A stretch of 64,000 nucleotides of DNA. It comes from Pseudomonas botevensis (GTDB lineage Bacteria; Pseudomonadota; Gammaproteobacteria; Pseudomonadales; Pseudomonadaceae). The stretch's first letter is position 1, and the number at the start of each line of letters is the position of its first letter. The stretch spans positions 7,501 to 71,500 of the forward strand of contig NZ_JAHTKI010000034.1 in NCBI RefSeq assembly GCF_019145475.1, given 5' to 3'. Position numbers and translations under genes: made by a program. The notes below the pieces were generated by a model. The model had not been told where the DNA came from, did no database searches, and saw only the letters and a list, made by a program, of their open reading frames with translations. Below are positions 34,053-42,496 of the stretch, in pieces.

Positions 34053-34392
34053 GACGACTTCTCCTTGAAAGGCACGGGCGTTGCGCGTTCGCAACATGAT
34101 TCCCCTGTGCCAGCATCAGCATTGTCGGCATTCCCCGGCCCTACAACTGTAAGAACGAATTAACCCAAAAGTAGTAGTTCGCCAAATAACTGCAAAAAAC
34201 CATGTTTGGCGCTTTAGCCCCCTACTTTTGCTCGATATTTCCGCCTCGGTAATGGCGTTTTGTTCACCCTGCGCTACCGTCAAATAGCGAAATAGTTACT
34301 TGTTCATAGCTGCCTGATTGCGAAGTTGTCTCGTCGGGATTCACGGGTCATTGCAAGAGACATAAAAGCGCAGCGGGAAAGGGAGAGCCGTC
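34053..34392. promoter_or_regulatory. Divergent flp-rcpC promoter region with nested palindromes
   Basis: A 340-bp AT-rich interval driving flp leftward and the rcp-tad operon rightward. Two nested inverted repeats share roughly one centre: the outer CAAAAGTAG (34166-34174) with CTACTTTTG (34222-34230), and the inner CGCCAAA (34180-34186) with TTTGGCG (34205-34211). In P. aeruginosa this interval is controlled by PprB, so these arms are candidate PprB sites, by inference. Confidence 0.6.
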
Positions 34393-35340
34393 ATGAACAG
34401 TCGCGTCACTCTGGGCCTGGCCAGCTTGTTATTGCTGGGTGCCATTCTCGCCGGTTACTGGGGCCTCACATTGAGCCGCCAGGCACCGGCCGCCGAACCC
34501 GTTGCCGCTGCTCCCGTCGACGTGACGCCGACGTCTGTCGCCCCTTCACCGGCAGACGATCCGACGCGCAAACCGGTGGTGGTACTGCTGCGCGACATTG
34601 CCCCATTCGTGAAAATCACTGCCGCCGATGTGGCCGTGGAGAAACTGCGGACCGCCCCCGTCGGCAGCTTCGGCGGTGTCGATCAAGTGATCGGCCGTAC
34701 CCCCTGGCGTGCCCTGACCGCCGGCAGTTGGTTGAATGAAGAAAGCTTCGCGCCGGGCAGTCCGCTGGCGCGGATGATTCGCCCCGGTGAACGGGCGCTG
34801 GCGGTGTCGGTGGACGAGGTGGTCAACGCCGGAGGGCAACTGGCGCCCGGTGACTACGTGGATGTGCTGTTGTTTCTGCGCAAGGACGAGAGCAACCCGC
34901 AGCCCTCCGCGCAACTGGTGGTGCCGGCGGTGCGCGTGCTGAGTGTCGGCAGTCAGATGGGCCTGACCAACGACGGCCAGCCCGCCAGCCCGGCCCACAC
35001 TGAAGAGGAAAAACTCAAGCAGGAACAGTTGCGCGCCGTCGCCCGCAGCGTGGTGCTGGCCGTGCCCGAAGCGCTGAGCAACCGCTTGATGCTCGCCTCC
35101 AGCGCCGGGGTGTTGCGGCTGGCCGTGCGCAGTGCCGACGAACAGCAACTGGCGAAGTACTGGGCCGGCGACGATGCGATTGCCGCCGCGCTCGACACCC
35201 CGCGCCGCGAGCTGATCGAGTTCAGCCAACTGTCGCAGGTGGCGCCGCCCAAACCCTTTGCAGTCGCCAGCCAACCGGCCCCGCGCAAACCCGCCGTGGA
35301 GGTCATCCGTGGCACCGAATCCGTCCAACCCACTCCCTGA
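34393..35340 (+). CDS. rcpC: Flp pilus assembly protein RcpC/CpaB
   Basis: A 315-residue envelope protein. An N-terminal membrane anchor (ASLLLLGAILAGYWGL, residues 10-25) is followed by an Ala/Pro-rich linker and the SAF/CpaB domain (about residues 60-130, with RDIAPFVKITAADVAVEKL and GRTPWRALTAGSWL) and an RcpC domain (to about 260, with PGDYVDVLLFL). It helps assemble or gate the RcpA secretin, probably by contacting peptidoglycan or polysaccharide. It is the first gene of the rcpC-rcpA-tadZABCD operon; rcpA starts 23 bp later. Confidence 0.93.
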   Translation: MNSRVTLGLASLLLLGAILAGYWGLTLSRQAPAAEPVAAAPVDVTPTSVAPSPADDPTRKPVVVLLRDIAPFVKITAADVAVEKLRTAPVGSFGGVDQVIGRTPWRALTAGSWLNEESFAPGSPLARMIRPGERALAVSVDEVVNAGGQLAPGDYVDVLLFLRKDESNPQPSAQLVVPAVRVLSVGSQMGLTNDGQPASPAHTEEEKLKQEQLRAVARSVVLAVPEALSNRLMLASSAGVLRLAVRSADEQQLAKYWAGDDAIAAALDTPRRELIEFSQLSQVAPPKPFAVASQPAPRKPAVEVIRGTESVQPTP

Positions 35341-35363
35341 AATCCGAGCAAGGACGCACTTAC

Positions 35364-36644
35364 ATGCGCAGACGCTTCACGCCCCTGTTCCACGGTTTGC
35401 TCCGGGTTTCGCTGCTGAGTGCCGCTTCGATCGGCAGCGCCGCTGCGGCGACGGGCACCGGCAGTTGCTCCGCGCTCGGACCGTTGCCGGCGGTGCTGGA
35501 AGTCGGTGAAGGCTTGCAGCAGGCATTGCAATCGCCGGTGGCTATCACTCGGGTCGCCGTCGGCGATCCGAAAATCGCCGATGTGCGCGTGACCGGTGAC
35601 CGGGCCGTGCTGCTCACCGGCGTCGGTCCCGGTGCGACCACGCTGATGATCTGGAGCGCCTGCGCCAGTGCGCCACGCCAGAGCATGGTATTCGTCCAGG
35701 GCAAGGCCAGCGCGGCGATGACTGCGGTAACGTTGCCCGCTGGCGAAGACCCGACGCTGCCATCGCAAGTGCAGACCGACATCCGCTTCGTCGAAGTCAG
35801 CCGCACCAAACTGAAAGAAGCCAGCACCTCGATCTACGGCAAGGGCTCGAACAACTTCCTGTTCGGCGCACCGGGCACCGTGCCAAACACCTCCGTCACC
35901 CCCGGCGTGGTGCCGCTGCGCAACCTGCCCGACCCGCGCATCGCGGTGCCGAGCATTCCGCTCGCCAATGACATGTTCAACATCGTCTGGGGCGGCGGCA
36001 GCAGTAAATTCCTCGGCATCGTCAATGCGCTGGAAGGCAGCGGGTTCGCCTACACCCTGGCGCGGCCGAGCCTGGTGGCGTTGAGCGGACAGAGTGCGAG
36101 TTTCCTGGCCGGCGGCGAAATCCCGATCCCGGTGCCCAGCGCCAACAGCAACAGCTACTCGATCGAGTACAAGGAATTCGGCATCCGCCTGACCCTGACC
36201 CCGACCGTGGTCAGTCACGAGCGCATCGCCCTCAAGGTCGCCCCGGAAGTCAGCGAACTCGACTACAACAACGGCGTGACCATCGGCGGCACCACAGTGC
36301 CGGCGTTCACCATCCGCCGTACCGACACCAGCATCTCCCTGGCCGATGGCGAGAGCTTCGTCATCAGCGGTCTGATCAGCACCCACAACGCCTCCCAGGT
36401 CAACAAGTTCCCGGGGCTGGGCGACATCCCGGTGATCGGCGCGTTCTTCCGCGACACCTCGCTCAATCGCGAAGAACGCGAACTGCTGATGATCGTCACC
36501 CCGCATCTGGTGCAACCGCTGGCAGCCAACGCGCCATTGCCGGCGCTGCCCGGCGAGAAACTGCGCAACTACGATCCGAACTGGTATCGCCTGTACTTCC
36601 TGGAAAACGGCAACTTCGATAAACGCAGCGGGTTATCGCAATGA
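35364..36644 (+). CDS. rcpA: Flp pilus secretin RcpA/CpaC
   Basis: A 426-residue outer-membrane secretin. A signal peptide (cut near SAAAATG) precedes an N-terminal BON/pilus-secretin domain (VLEVGEGLQQAL... VGDPKIADVRV) and the secretin core, including ALEGSGFAYTLARPSLVALS, GEIPIPVP, FGIRLTLTPTV and the C-terminal LGDIPVIGAFFRDTSLNREERELLMIVTPHLV, which is the family signature in pieces. It forms the multimeric channel through which the Flp pilus leaves. Its stop overlaps the tadZ start by 4 bp. Confidence 0.94.
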   Translation: MRRRFTPLFHGLLRVSLLSAASIGSAAAATGTGSCSALGPLPAVLEVGEGLQQALQSPVAITRVAVGDPKIADVRVTGDRAVLLTGVGPGATTLMIWSACASAPRQSMVFVQGKASAAMTAVTLPAGEDPTLPSQVQTDIRFVEVSRTKLKEASTSIYGKGSNNFLFGAPGTVPNTSVTPGVVPLRNLPDPRIAVPSIPLANDMFNIVWGGGSSKFLGIVNALEGSGFAYTLARPSLVALSGQSASFLAGGEIPIPVPSANSNSYSIEYKEFGIRLTLTPTVVSHERIALKVAPEVSELDYNNGVTIGGTTVPAFTIRRTDTSISLADGESFVISGLISTHNASQVNKFPGLGDIPVIGAFFRDTSLNREERELLMIVTPHLVQPLAANAPLPALPGEKLRNYDPNWYRLYFLENGNFDKRSGLSQ

Positions 36645-37831
36645 GCCAGAACCTGAGCCAGACCTTCCTCGCCATCACCCGTAACAACACTGATCTTGAG
36701 TGGCTGCAAGGTGCGCTCGCGCCGCTGGGCCAGGTGGTCAGCGCCGGGGGTGGCAGCCTCGACGAGTTGCTGGCGCTGGTCGACGTGACCTTTGCCAGCC
36801 TGGTGTTTGTCGGCCTCGATCGCGAACATCTGGTGGCCCAGAGCGCGCTGATCGAAGGGGTGCTGGAGGCCAAGCCGATGCTGGCGATCGTGGCCCTCGG
36901 CGATGGCATGGACAATCAGCTCGTGCTCAACGCGATGCGCGCCGGGGCGCGGGATTTCGTCGCCTACGGTTCGCGCTCCAGCGAAGTCGCCGGGCTGGTG
37001 CGCCGCCTGAGCAAACGCCTGCCCGCCGTGGCGCCGAGCACCCAGCTCGGCGGCTTGACCGTGCTGTACAGCCCACAGACCAACGCCGATGGCGCGCTGC
37101 TCGCCAACCACATGGCGCTGGTGGTGCAGAAAAGCGGTCAGCAGACGCTGCTGCTCGATCTCGGCCAGTCCCGGGGTGACAGTCTGGCGCTGCTCGGCCT
37201 GGAGAGTTCGTTTCATTTCGGCGACGCCCTGCGCCACTTGCGCCGGCTCGACACCACGCTGATCGACAGCGCCTTCACCAGCACCGAAGCGGGTCTGCGC
37301 ATCCTCGCCTACGCCCCCGGCGACGAGCCGCTGGAACGTACCAGCGCCGCCGAGCTGTACATGTTGCTCAGCGCCCTGCGCCAACACTTCCAGCACATCG
37401 TCGTGAACCTCACCGGACAGTCCGACAGCGAGGCGCTGCGCACCTTCGTCAGCCATTGCGACAAGCTGCTGTGGTACACCGACCAGAACGTCCTCGACTG
37501 CCGACGCAATCTCGCCGTGCTCAATCTGTGGCGGGAAAAAGGCATGAAGCTCGATCACGGCCGGTTGCTGGTGGATCGCTACCTGCGCAACGTCGCCCCG
37601 GACTCGGACACCCTCGGCCGCACCTTCGGCCTGGACGTCATCGCCGTGCTCGCCTACAGCCCCGAGGTGCGACTGAACGCCAAGAACCAGGGCGTGAGCC
37701 TGTTCGAACTGGCCCCGCGCGAAAGCCTCAGCCAAAGCCTGCGCACCCTCGGCGAACGCCTGGCCAAACGCTCCGAAGGCCTGGCCAAACCCAAGTCCAC
37801 CTGGTTCGAACGCTTGCGAGGTAGCTCATGA
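36641..37831 (+). CDS. tadZ: Pilus assembly protein TadZ/CpaE-like
   Basis: A 396-residue cytoplasmic localisation factor of the MinD/ParA-related CpaE family. The N-terminal ~125 residues are a receiver-like atypical domain (AIVALGDGMDNQLVLNAMRAGARDF) and the rest a ParA-like ATPase fold. The Walker A region (YSPQTNADGALLANH) lacks the canonical GKT/S lysine, so nucleotide use is probably weak or lost; this degeneration is known from some TadZ proteins. It is coupled by ATGA overlaps to rcpA before it and tadA after it. Confidence 0.9.
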   Translation: MSQNLSQTFLAITRNNTDLEWLQGALAPLGQVVSAGGGSLDELLALVDVTFASLVFVGLDREHLVAQSALIEGVLEAKPMLAIVALGDGMDNQLVLNAMRAGARDFVAYGSRSSEVAGLVRRLSKRLPAVAPSTQLGGLTVLYSPQTNADGALLANHMALVVQKSGQQTLLLDLGQSRGDSLALLGLESSFHFGDALRHLRRLDTTLIDSAFTSTEAGLRILAYAPGDEPLERTSAAELYMLLSALRQHFQHIVVNLTGQSDSEALRTFVSHCDKLLWYTDQNVLDCRRNLAVLNLWREKGMKLDHGRLLVDRYLRNVAPDSDTLGRTFGLDVIAVLAYSPEVRLNAKNQGVSLFELAPRESLSQSLRTLGERLAKRSEGLAKPKSTWFERLRGSS

Positions 37832-39099
37832 GCAGCGAACAACTCTTCGGCGGGCCGCAGCGCCCACCCGTCGGCAACGCCGATCACGACGGCCTGAAGC
37901 GGGTGCTGCACCGCTACATCATCGACGCCATCGAGGAGTCGGGGAAAAACCTGCTGGAAGGCTCACGACAGGTGCTGGCGCAATTCGTGATCGACAAGGT
38001 CGCCGAATACATTGCCCGTCTGCACCTGGCGATTTCCCGCTACGAGATGGAACGCCTGGCCGAAGAAATCGTCGATGAGCTGACCGGTTTCGGCCCTTTG
38101 GAAGTGCTGCTGCGCGACAGCGCGGTGACCGAAATCCTGGTCAACGGCCCGCATCGGGTGTTCATCGAACGCGAAGGCGTGCTGCACCTCAGCGACCTGC
38201 GTTTCATCGACGCGCATCACGTCGAACGGGTCATGCAACGCATCCTCGCCCCGCTCGGCCGGCGCCTCGACGAGTCGTCACCAATGGTTGACGCACGCCT
38301 GCCCGACGGCAGCCGGGTCAACGCGATCATCCCGCCGATTGCCCTCGACGGCCCGTGCCTGTCGATTCGAAAATTCCGCAAGGACATGCTCAAGAGCACC
38401 GACCTGATGGCGATGCAGACCATCGATCAGGCAATCTTCGACTTCATCGAAGAGGCGGTCGGCAAGCGCTGCAACGTCCTCATCAGCGGCGGCACCGGCA
38501 CCGGCAAAACCACCCTGCTGAACATCCTCAGCCAGTTGATCAACCCGCACGAGCGTCTCGTCACCATCGAAGACGTCGCCGAACTGCAACTCGGCCATCC
38601 GCATGTGGTACGCCTGGAAACCCGTCCGCCGAACGCCGAGGGCCACGGCGAAGTGAAGGCCAGCGACCTGATCCGCAACGCCCTGCGGATGCGTCCGGAC
38701 CGGATCATCCTCGGCGAGATTCGCGGGGTCGAAGTGCTCGACGTGCTCACCGCGATGAACACCGGCCATGACGGTTCGATGAGCACCGTCCACGCCAACA
38801 ACGCCCAGGACGCGCTGTTGCGCCTGGAAACCCTGGTCGGCCTGACCGGCCGCAGCATCGCCGAACGTACCCTGCGGCAGATGATCTGCGCGGCGCTCGA
38901 CGTGATCATCCAGTTGACGCGCATGCCCGACGGCCGTCGCTGCGTCAGCGAAGTGGTGGAAGTGGTCGGCATCCGCGACGACGTGTACGTGACCAACACC
39001 CTGTTCCGCCTCGACCGACGCGGCGGTTTCGGCTTCCTGCGCGAAGCGGTCAACCCGGCGGGCGACAAGCTGCGCCGCGACGCAGTGCTGGCGCACTGA
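37828..39099 (+). CDS. tadA: Flp pilus assembly ATPase TadA/CpaF
   Basis: A 423-residue secretion ATPase of the VirB11/PulE class. The N-terminal domain includes LTGFGPLEVLLRDSAVTEIL and VNGPHRVFIEREG; Walker A is SGGTGTGKTTLL near residue 220; the Asp box is TIEDVAEL; Walker B is RPDRIILGEIRG; and the His box is HDGSMSTVHANNAQDALLR, split by the family loop. It powers pilus extension and in some species retraction. Its start overlaps tadZ by 4 bp. Confidence 0.95.
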   Translation: MSSEQLFGGPQRPPVGNADHDGLKRVLHRYIIDAIEESGKNLLEGSRQVLAQFVIDKVAEYIARLHLAISRYEMERLAEEIVDELTGFGPLEVLLRDSAVTEILVNGPHRVFIEREGVLHLSDLRFIDAHHVERVMQRILAPLGRRLDESSPMVDARLPDGSRVNAIIPPIALDGPCLSIRKFRKDMLKSTDLMAMQTIDQAIFDFIEEAVGKRCNVLISGGTGTGKTTLLNILSQLINPHERLVTIEDVAELQLGHPHVVRLETRPPNAEGHGEVKASDLIRNALRMRPDRIILGEIRGVEVLDVLTAMNTGHDGSMSTVHANNAQDALLRLETLVGLTGRSIAERTLRQMICAALDVIIQLTRMPDGRRCVSEVVEVVGIRDDVYVTNTLFRLDRRGGFGFLREAVNPAGDKLRRDAVLAH

Positions 39100-39111
39100 G
39101 GGAGCCCGCCC

Positions 39112-39996
39112 ATGCTCAAGCCGCTGCTGTTGATCCTCGTCTGCCTGACCTTGCTCGGCCTGTCGCTGCGCCTGTTCTACAACGGCTGGCGGCAGAACGG
39201 CACCGAGCGCGTGCTGCAACGCCTGAATCAGGGGCAACCGCAACTGAGCAGCGAAGCACCGCGCTGGGCCAGACTGGAACGGGCCTTCCTGCGGGCCGGC
39301 CTCGGTCGCCCAACCGAGCGTCTCGGCGTGTGGCTGTTGCTGTGGGCATTCGGCGTTTTGCTTGGGTTCGTCCTCGGCAAGTGGCTCGGGTTGCTGTTGT
39401 TCATGGTCTTGCCGCCGCTGGCACTGCGGCTGTATGTCAGTTGGCGTTACCAGCGACGGCTACGGCGGATGATCGAACAACTGCCGTCATTGCTCGACCA
39501 TACCGTGCGCAGCCTGAAATCCGGTCGCACCCTCGCCGACGCGGTGCTCGGCGCCATCGAGGCCAGCGAAGATCCTCTGAAAAACGCCATGGGCCGGGTG
39601 CAGCGCAACGTGCAACTGGGGGTCAGCCTGGCGGATGCCGTGTCGGACCTGGCCGAACTCTATGAGAGGGACGAACTGCGCCTGTTCGCCCTTGGTCTAC
39701 GGGTCAACCATCGTTATGGCGGCAACGCCAGCGAGCTGCTGGAGAACCTGATCAAGATGATTCGCGAACGCGACCAGGCTTCGCGCCAGTTGCGCGCCAT
39801 GACCGGCGAAACCCGCGTCACGGCCTGGGTCCTCGGCGTGCTGCCGGTGAGCCTCGCCGGCTACTTTCTGATCTCCAATCCCAAATACCTGATCGCCATG
39901 TGGAACGACCACTCCGGCCAACTGATGCTCGCCACGGCGTTCGGCTTGCAGGTGTTCGGCTGTCTGTTGCTCTGGCGGATGTTGCGCAGCCTATGA
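39112..39996 (+). CDS. tadB: Flp pilus inner-membrane platform protein TadB
   Basis: A 294-residue polytopic inner-membrane protein of the T2SSF family. N-terminal helices (LLLILVCLTLLGLSLRLF and the VLLGFVLGKWLGLLLFMVL region) precede the cytoplasmic F domain (LPSLLDHTVRSLKSGRTLADAV), and two helices close the protein (TAWVLGVLPVSLAGYFLIS, LLWRM). It partners with TadC under TadA to form the pilus platform. A 4-bp overlap couples it to tadC. Confidence 0.94.
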   Translation: MLKPLLLILVCLTLLGLSLRLFYNGWRQNGTERVLQRLNQGQPQLSSEAPRWARLERAFLRAGLGRPTERLGVWLLLWAFGVLLGFVLGKWLGLLLFMVLPPLALRLYVSWRYQRRLRRMIEQLPSLLDHTVRSLKSGRTLADAVLGAIEASEDPLKNAMGRVQRNVQLGVSLADAVSDLAELYERDELRLFALGLRVNHRYGGNASELLENLIKMIRERDQASRQLRAMTGETRVTAWVLGVLPVSLAGYFLISNPKYLIAMWNDHSGQLMLATAFGLQVFGCLLLWRMLRSL

Positions 39997-40883
39997 ACGC
40001 CCCCCTGATGCTTGGCGCCCTGCTGTTGCTGACAGCGGCGGTGTTGCTGCTCGGCCACCTTCTGGAGCAACGCCGACGCGCCCGCCAGATCAACCGCCGA
40101 CTGGCAGGCACGCTGACCCGCGACAACCGCTTCGGTACGCTTTTGCAGGTGCTCGGCGAGAGCAGGGTCGGCCAGCACAGCGTCAGGCTCGACAACGAAA
40201 CCCAGACCCTGCTCAACCGCCTCGGCTGGCGCAGCGCCCGGCAGCGTTCGCTGTTCGCCGCCAGCCAGATCGGCTCACCGTTGTTGCTGCTGGTCATGGT
40301 CGCACTGATCCAGGGCGTGCTTTTCCCACAGGTGGAGAAGCACTGGATCGCCCCGCTGTTTGCCATGGGTCTGGGTTACCTGTTGCCCAAACGCTTGCTC
40401 GCCATGGCGGCCAACCGCCGGCAAAAGCAACTGTCGACGGAGATTTCCACCTTCATCCCGCTGCTGCGCATCCTCTTCGAATCCGGCATGGCCGTGGAAC
40501 AGGCCCTACGGGTGTTGAGCCATGAAGCGCGGGCGCTGCTGCCGATACTCACCCACGAATTGCGCCTGGTGCTGGCCCGGGTCGACTCCGGTCTGGAACT
40601 GGGCGAAGAACTGAACAAAGCCACGCGCCTGATGGCGGTGGACGAATTCACCGACACCTGCGTGATCCTCCAGCAGTTGCTGCACCAGGGTGGCGGCGCG
40701 ATGAAATCGCTGCTCGCACTCAAGCAACTGCTTGACGACCGGCGCCTGACGCGCCTGCAGGAATACATCTCGAAAATGTCCGCAAAAATGTCCGTCGTGA
40801 TGATGCTGTTTCTCTTCCCGGCGCTGTTGATCGTCCTGGCCGGCCCGGGCTTCACCGCCCTGGCACGGGCACTGGGTTCTTAG
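39993..40883 (+). CDS. tadC: Flp pilus inner-membrane platform protein TadC
   Basis: A 296-residue T2SSF-family membrane protein, paralogous to TadB. It has an N-terminal helix (LMLGALLLLTAAVLLLGHLL), a central hydrophobic pair (GSPLLLLVMVALIQGVLF and LFAMGLGYLLP), the F domain (STFIPLLRILFESGMAVEQA) and a final helix (SVVMMLFLFPALLIVLAGPG). The ATG overlaps the tadB stop (ATGA). It completes the platform with TadB. Confidence 0.93.
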   Translation: MNAPLMLGALLLLTAAVLLLGHLLEQRRRARQINRRLAGTLTRDNRFGTLLQVLGESRVGQHSVRLDNETQTLLNRLGWRSARQRSLFAASQIGSPLLLLVMVALIQGVLFPQVEKHWIAPLFAMGLGYLLPKRLLAMAANRRQKQLSTEISTFIPLLRILFESGMAVEQALRVLSHEARALLPILTHELRLVLARVDSGLELGEELNKATRLMAVDEFTDTCVILQQLLHQGGGAMKSLLALKQLLDDRRLTRLQEYISKMSAKMSVVMMLFLFPALLIVLAGPGFTALARALGS

Positions 40884-40893
40884 AGGGATCGTG

Positions 40894-41583
40894 ATGAAAG
40901 CAATGATTGCCGGTATGACGCTGCTGATGCTCGGCGGCTGCGCGAACACCGGGCAGACCCCATGGGATGCCCTGACCAACCAGGCCAGTTGCGGCAAGCT
41001 GAGTTCGGAGCAGCAACTGTCGCTGAACCTGGCCGACGACATGGCCAACGACGGCAAACTCCACGCCAGCCTGGCCAACCTGCAAAGCCTGCCGGACAAC
41101 CTCGCCGACGTGCGCCTGCGCAAGGCCAAGGTCTATCGCCTGCTCGGCCGTAGCGAGGCCGAACCGCTCTATCGCGGCCTGCTCGGCAGTTGTCTGGCCG
41201 CCGAAGCCGAACACGGCCTGGGCCAACTCGCCGCCGCCCGCGCCGACTACGGCCAGGCCCAGGCCCACCTGCAACGCGCCGCCCGCCTGGCCCCGACCGA
41301 CGAAAAAATCCGCAACGACCTGGGCGTGGTGTACCTCAACCAACTGCGCCTGGAAGACGCCCGCTTCGAATTCCTCACCGCGATGGAGCTCAAGCAGAGC
41401 GATCAACTGGCCGCCCTGAACCTGGTCACGCTGCTGCTCTACCAGGACGACTGGACCCGCGCCGCCGAACTGGTCAGCCGCCTGAAACTGAGCCCGGAAC
41501 AATTCAGCGAGGCCCAGGCCCGCGCCGAAAAACTCAAACTCCCCGCCCCCGCCAACCGCCTCGCCGCCGCGACGCTCCCGTAA
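40894..41583 (+). CDS. tadD: TPR lipoprotein TadD
   Basis: A 229-residue lipoprotein with tetratricopeptide repeats. The signal peptide ends at LMLGGC (Cys near residue 16). TPR-type helices occupy roughly residues 65-210, e.g. AEAEHGLGQLAAARADYGQA and RNDLGVVYLNQLRLEDARFEF in succession. It acts in assembling or stabilising the RcpA secretin, as pilotins do. I choose the ATG at 40894 over the GTG three bases earlier; AGAGGG is the ribosome site. Confidence 0.92.
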   Translation: MKAMIAGMTLLMLGGCANTGQTPWDALTNQASCGKLSSEQQLSLNLADDMANDGKLHASLANLQSLPDNLADVRLRKAKVYRLLGRSEAEPLYRGLLGSCLAAEAEHGLGQLAAARADYGQAQAHLQRAARLAPTDEKIRNDLGVVYLNQLRLEDARFEFLTAMELKQSDQLAALNLVTLLLYQDDWTRAAELVSRLKLSPEQFSEAQARAEKLKLPAPANRLAAATLP

Positions 41584-41594
41584 GGAGGCCTGCC

Positions 41595-41867
41595 ATGAAA
41601 TCCACCCTGCTGTGCCTGACCCTGCTGACCCTGCCCCTCACCACCCACGCCATCGACGCCGGCCCCGCCTCGCCCCAACAACAGGAAACCGAAGGCTGGC
41701 TCCTGCTGCAAAGCCGCAACAAAGTCGCCTCGCCCACACCACAGACCAGCACGCCGACGGAACGCGAACTGAGCATGCAGCGCTGGCTGAAGAGCTACCA
41801 GCATGAGATTCCGGAGTTCTTCGATCAGGATCAGGGAGGGAAGGTTGATAGCGGGAACGGGAGTTGA
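41595..41867 (+). CDS. DUF3613 family protein of the tad operon
   Basis: A 90-residue exported protein. It has a signal peptide (MKSTLLCLTLLTLPLTTHA), then ETEGWLLLQSRNKVAS and TERELSMQRWLKSYQHEIPEFF, typical of DUF3613 proteins encoded after tadD in Pseudomonas and Burkholderia tad loci. AAGGAGG, 7 bp before the ATG, is an excellent ribosome site. The role is unknown; its position as the last gene of the operon suggests a periplasmic accessory of pilus assembly. Confidence 0.82.
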   Translation: MKSTLLCLTLLTLPLTTHAIDAGPASPQQQETEGWLLLQSRNKVASPTPQTSTPTERELSMQRWLKSYQHEIPEFFDQDQGGKVDSGNGS

Positions 41868-41928
41868 TTGCGTGGGATTTGCCAATTTGGAATGCCCGGA
41901 TGAATTCGAACTTCAAAACCAAGATCAA

Positions 41929-42472
41929 AAGCCCCTCGCCCTAGCCCTCTCCCGGAGGGAGAGGGGACTGACCGGGATGGCAGTGACGAAGGCGTACACC
42001 CACCAGAACCAGGTCGGCTCGTAGGCCGCCTTCGTGGGCAAGCCCACTCCCACAAAAGCAAAGGCAAAGGCAAAGGCAAAGGCAAAGGCAAAAGAAGTCC
42101 ACTTCCGCCCTTCACCACTCAACACAATGAGCGTTAGCTCGAGTACCGCTTTTGACGTGCCAGCCCCTTCGGCAGGCTGAGTGGAGGGATTTATCCGGGG
42201 GTGGGAGCGCAGCGACCGTTTGGCGAAGCCAAACACATCGAGAGGAGGTGCAGCGAAGCAAACCGTAGGCGATGCCCCCGGATGAATCCCGCAACGAAGG
42301 AACTCCGAGCCTCAGCGAGGAGCCGAACGCCGGGGCCAAGCCTTTTGGGTTACCTTTTTGGCGTCTGAAAAAGGTGACTCGCCGTAAGGGCGAAACCATA
42401 AGAAGCCGTTACCGCAGCAACGGATATGTACACCAAACACCCAAAACCTGGTCGGCCCAAAGGCCGCCAAGG
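41929..42472 (+). repeat. Right copy of the large structured non-coding repeat
   Basis: A direct, roughly 544-bp copy of the element at 32850-33372. The stretch 42110-42220 differs from the left copy at about one position. Hairpins with paired substitutions relative to the left copy: GTTTGGC-gaa-GCCAAAC (42218-42234), CTCC...GGAG (42303-42322) and GTTACCTTTTT/AAAAAGGTGAC (42349-42378) with the same GGCGTCTG-type loop. The long-range helix ATCCGGGGG/CCCCCGGAT (42193-42201 with 42275-42283) is unchanged. The copy is longer mainly through a hexamer expansion. It lies between convergent DUF3613 and pprB. Confidence 0.85.
42058..42093 (+). repeat. GCAAAG hexanucleotide microsatellite
   Basis: Five perfect GCAAAG units plus one GCAAAA inside the right copy of the large repeat. 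The left copy has a single unit at the same place (near 32991), so the tract has expanded or contracted. Confidence 0.9.
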
Positions 42473-42474
42473 AC

Positions 42475-42495
42475 AAGACCAAGACCAAGACCAAG
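42475..42495 (+). repeat. AAGACC hexanucleotide microsatellite at the pprB stop
   Basis: Three AAGACC units and a partial fourth lie directly against the pprB stop codon, where the right copy of the large repeat ends. Confidence 0.85.
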
Positions 42496-42496
42496 C

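Noticed and set aside
34085..34110. A possible sigma-54 promoter (TGGCAC...TTGC) upstream of flp
   Set aside because: The GG and GC elements are 17 bases apart instead of about 10, so the spacing rules it out.
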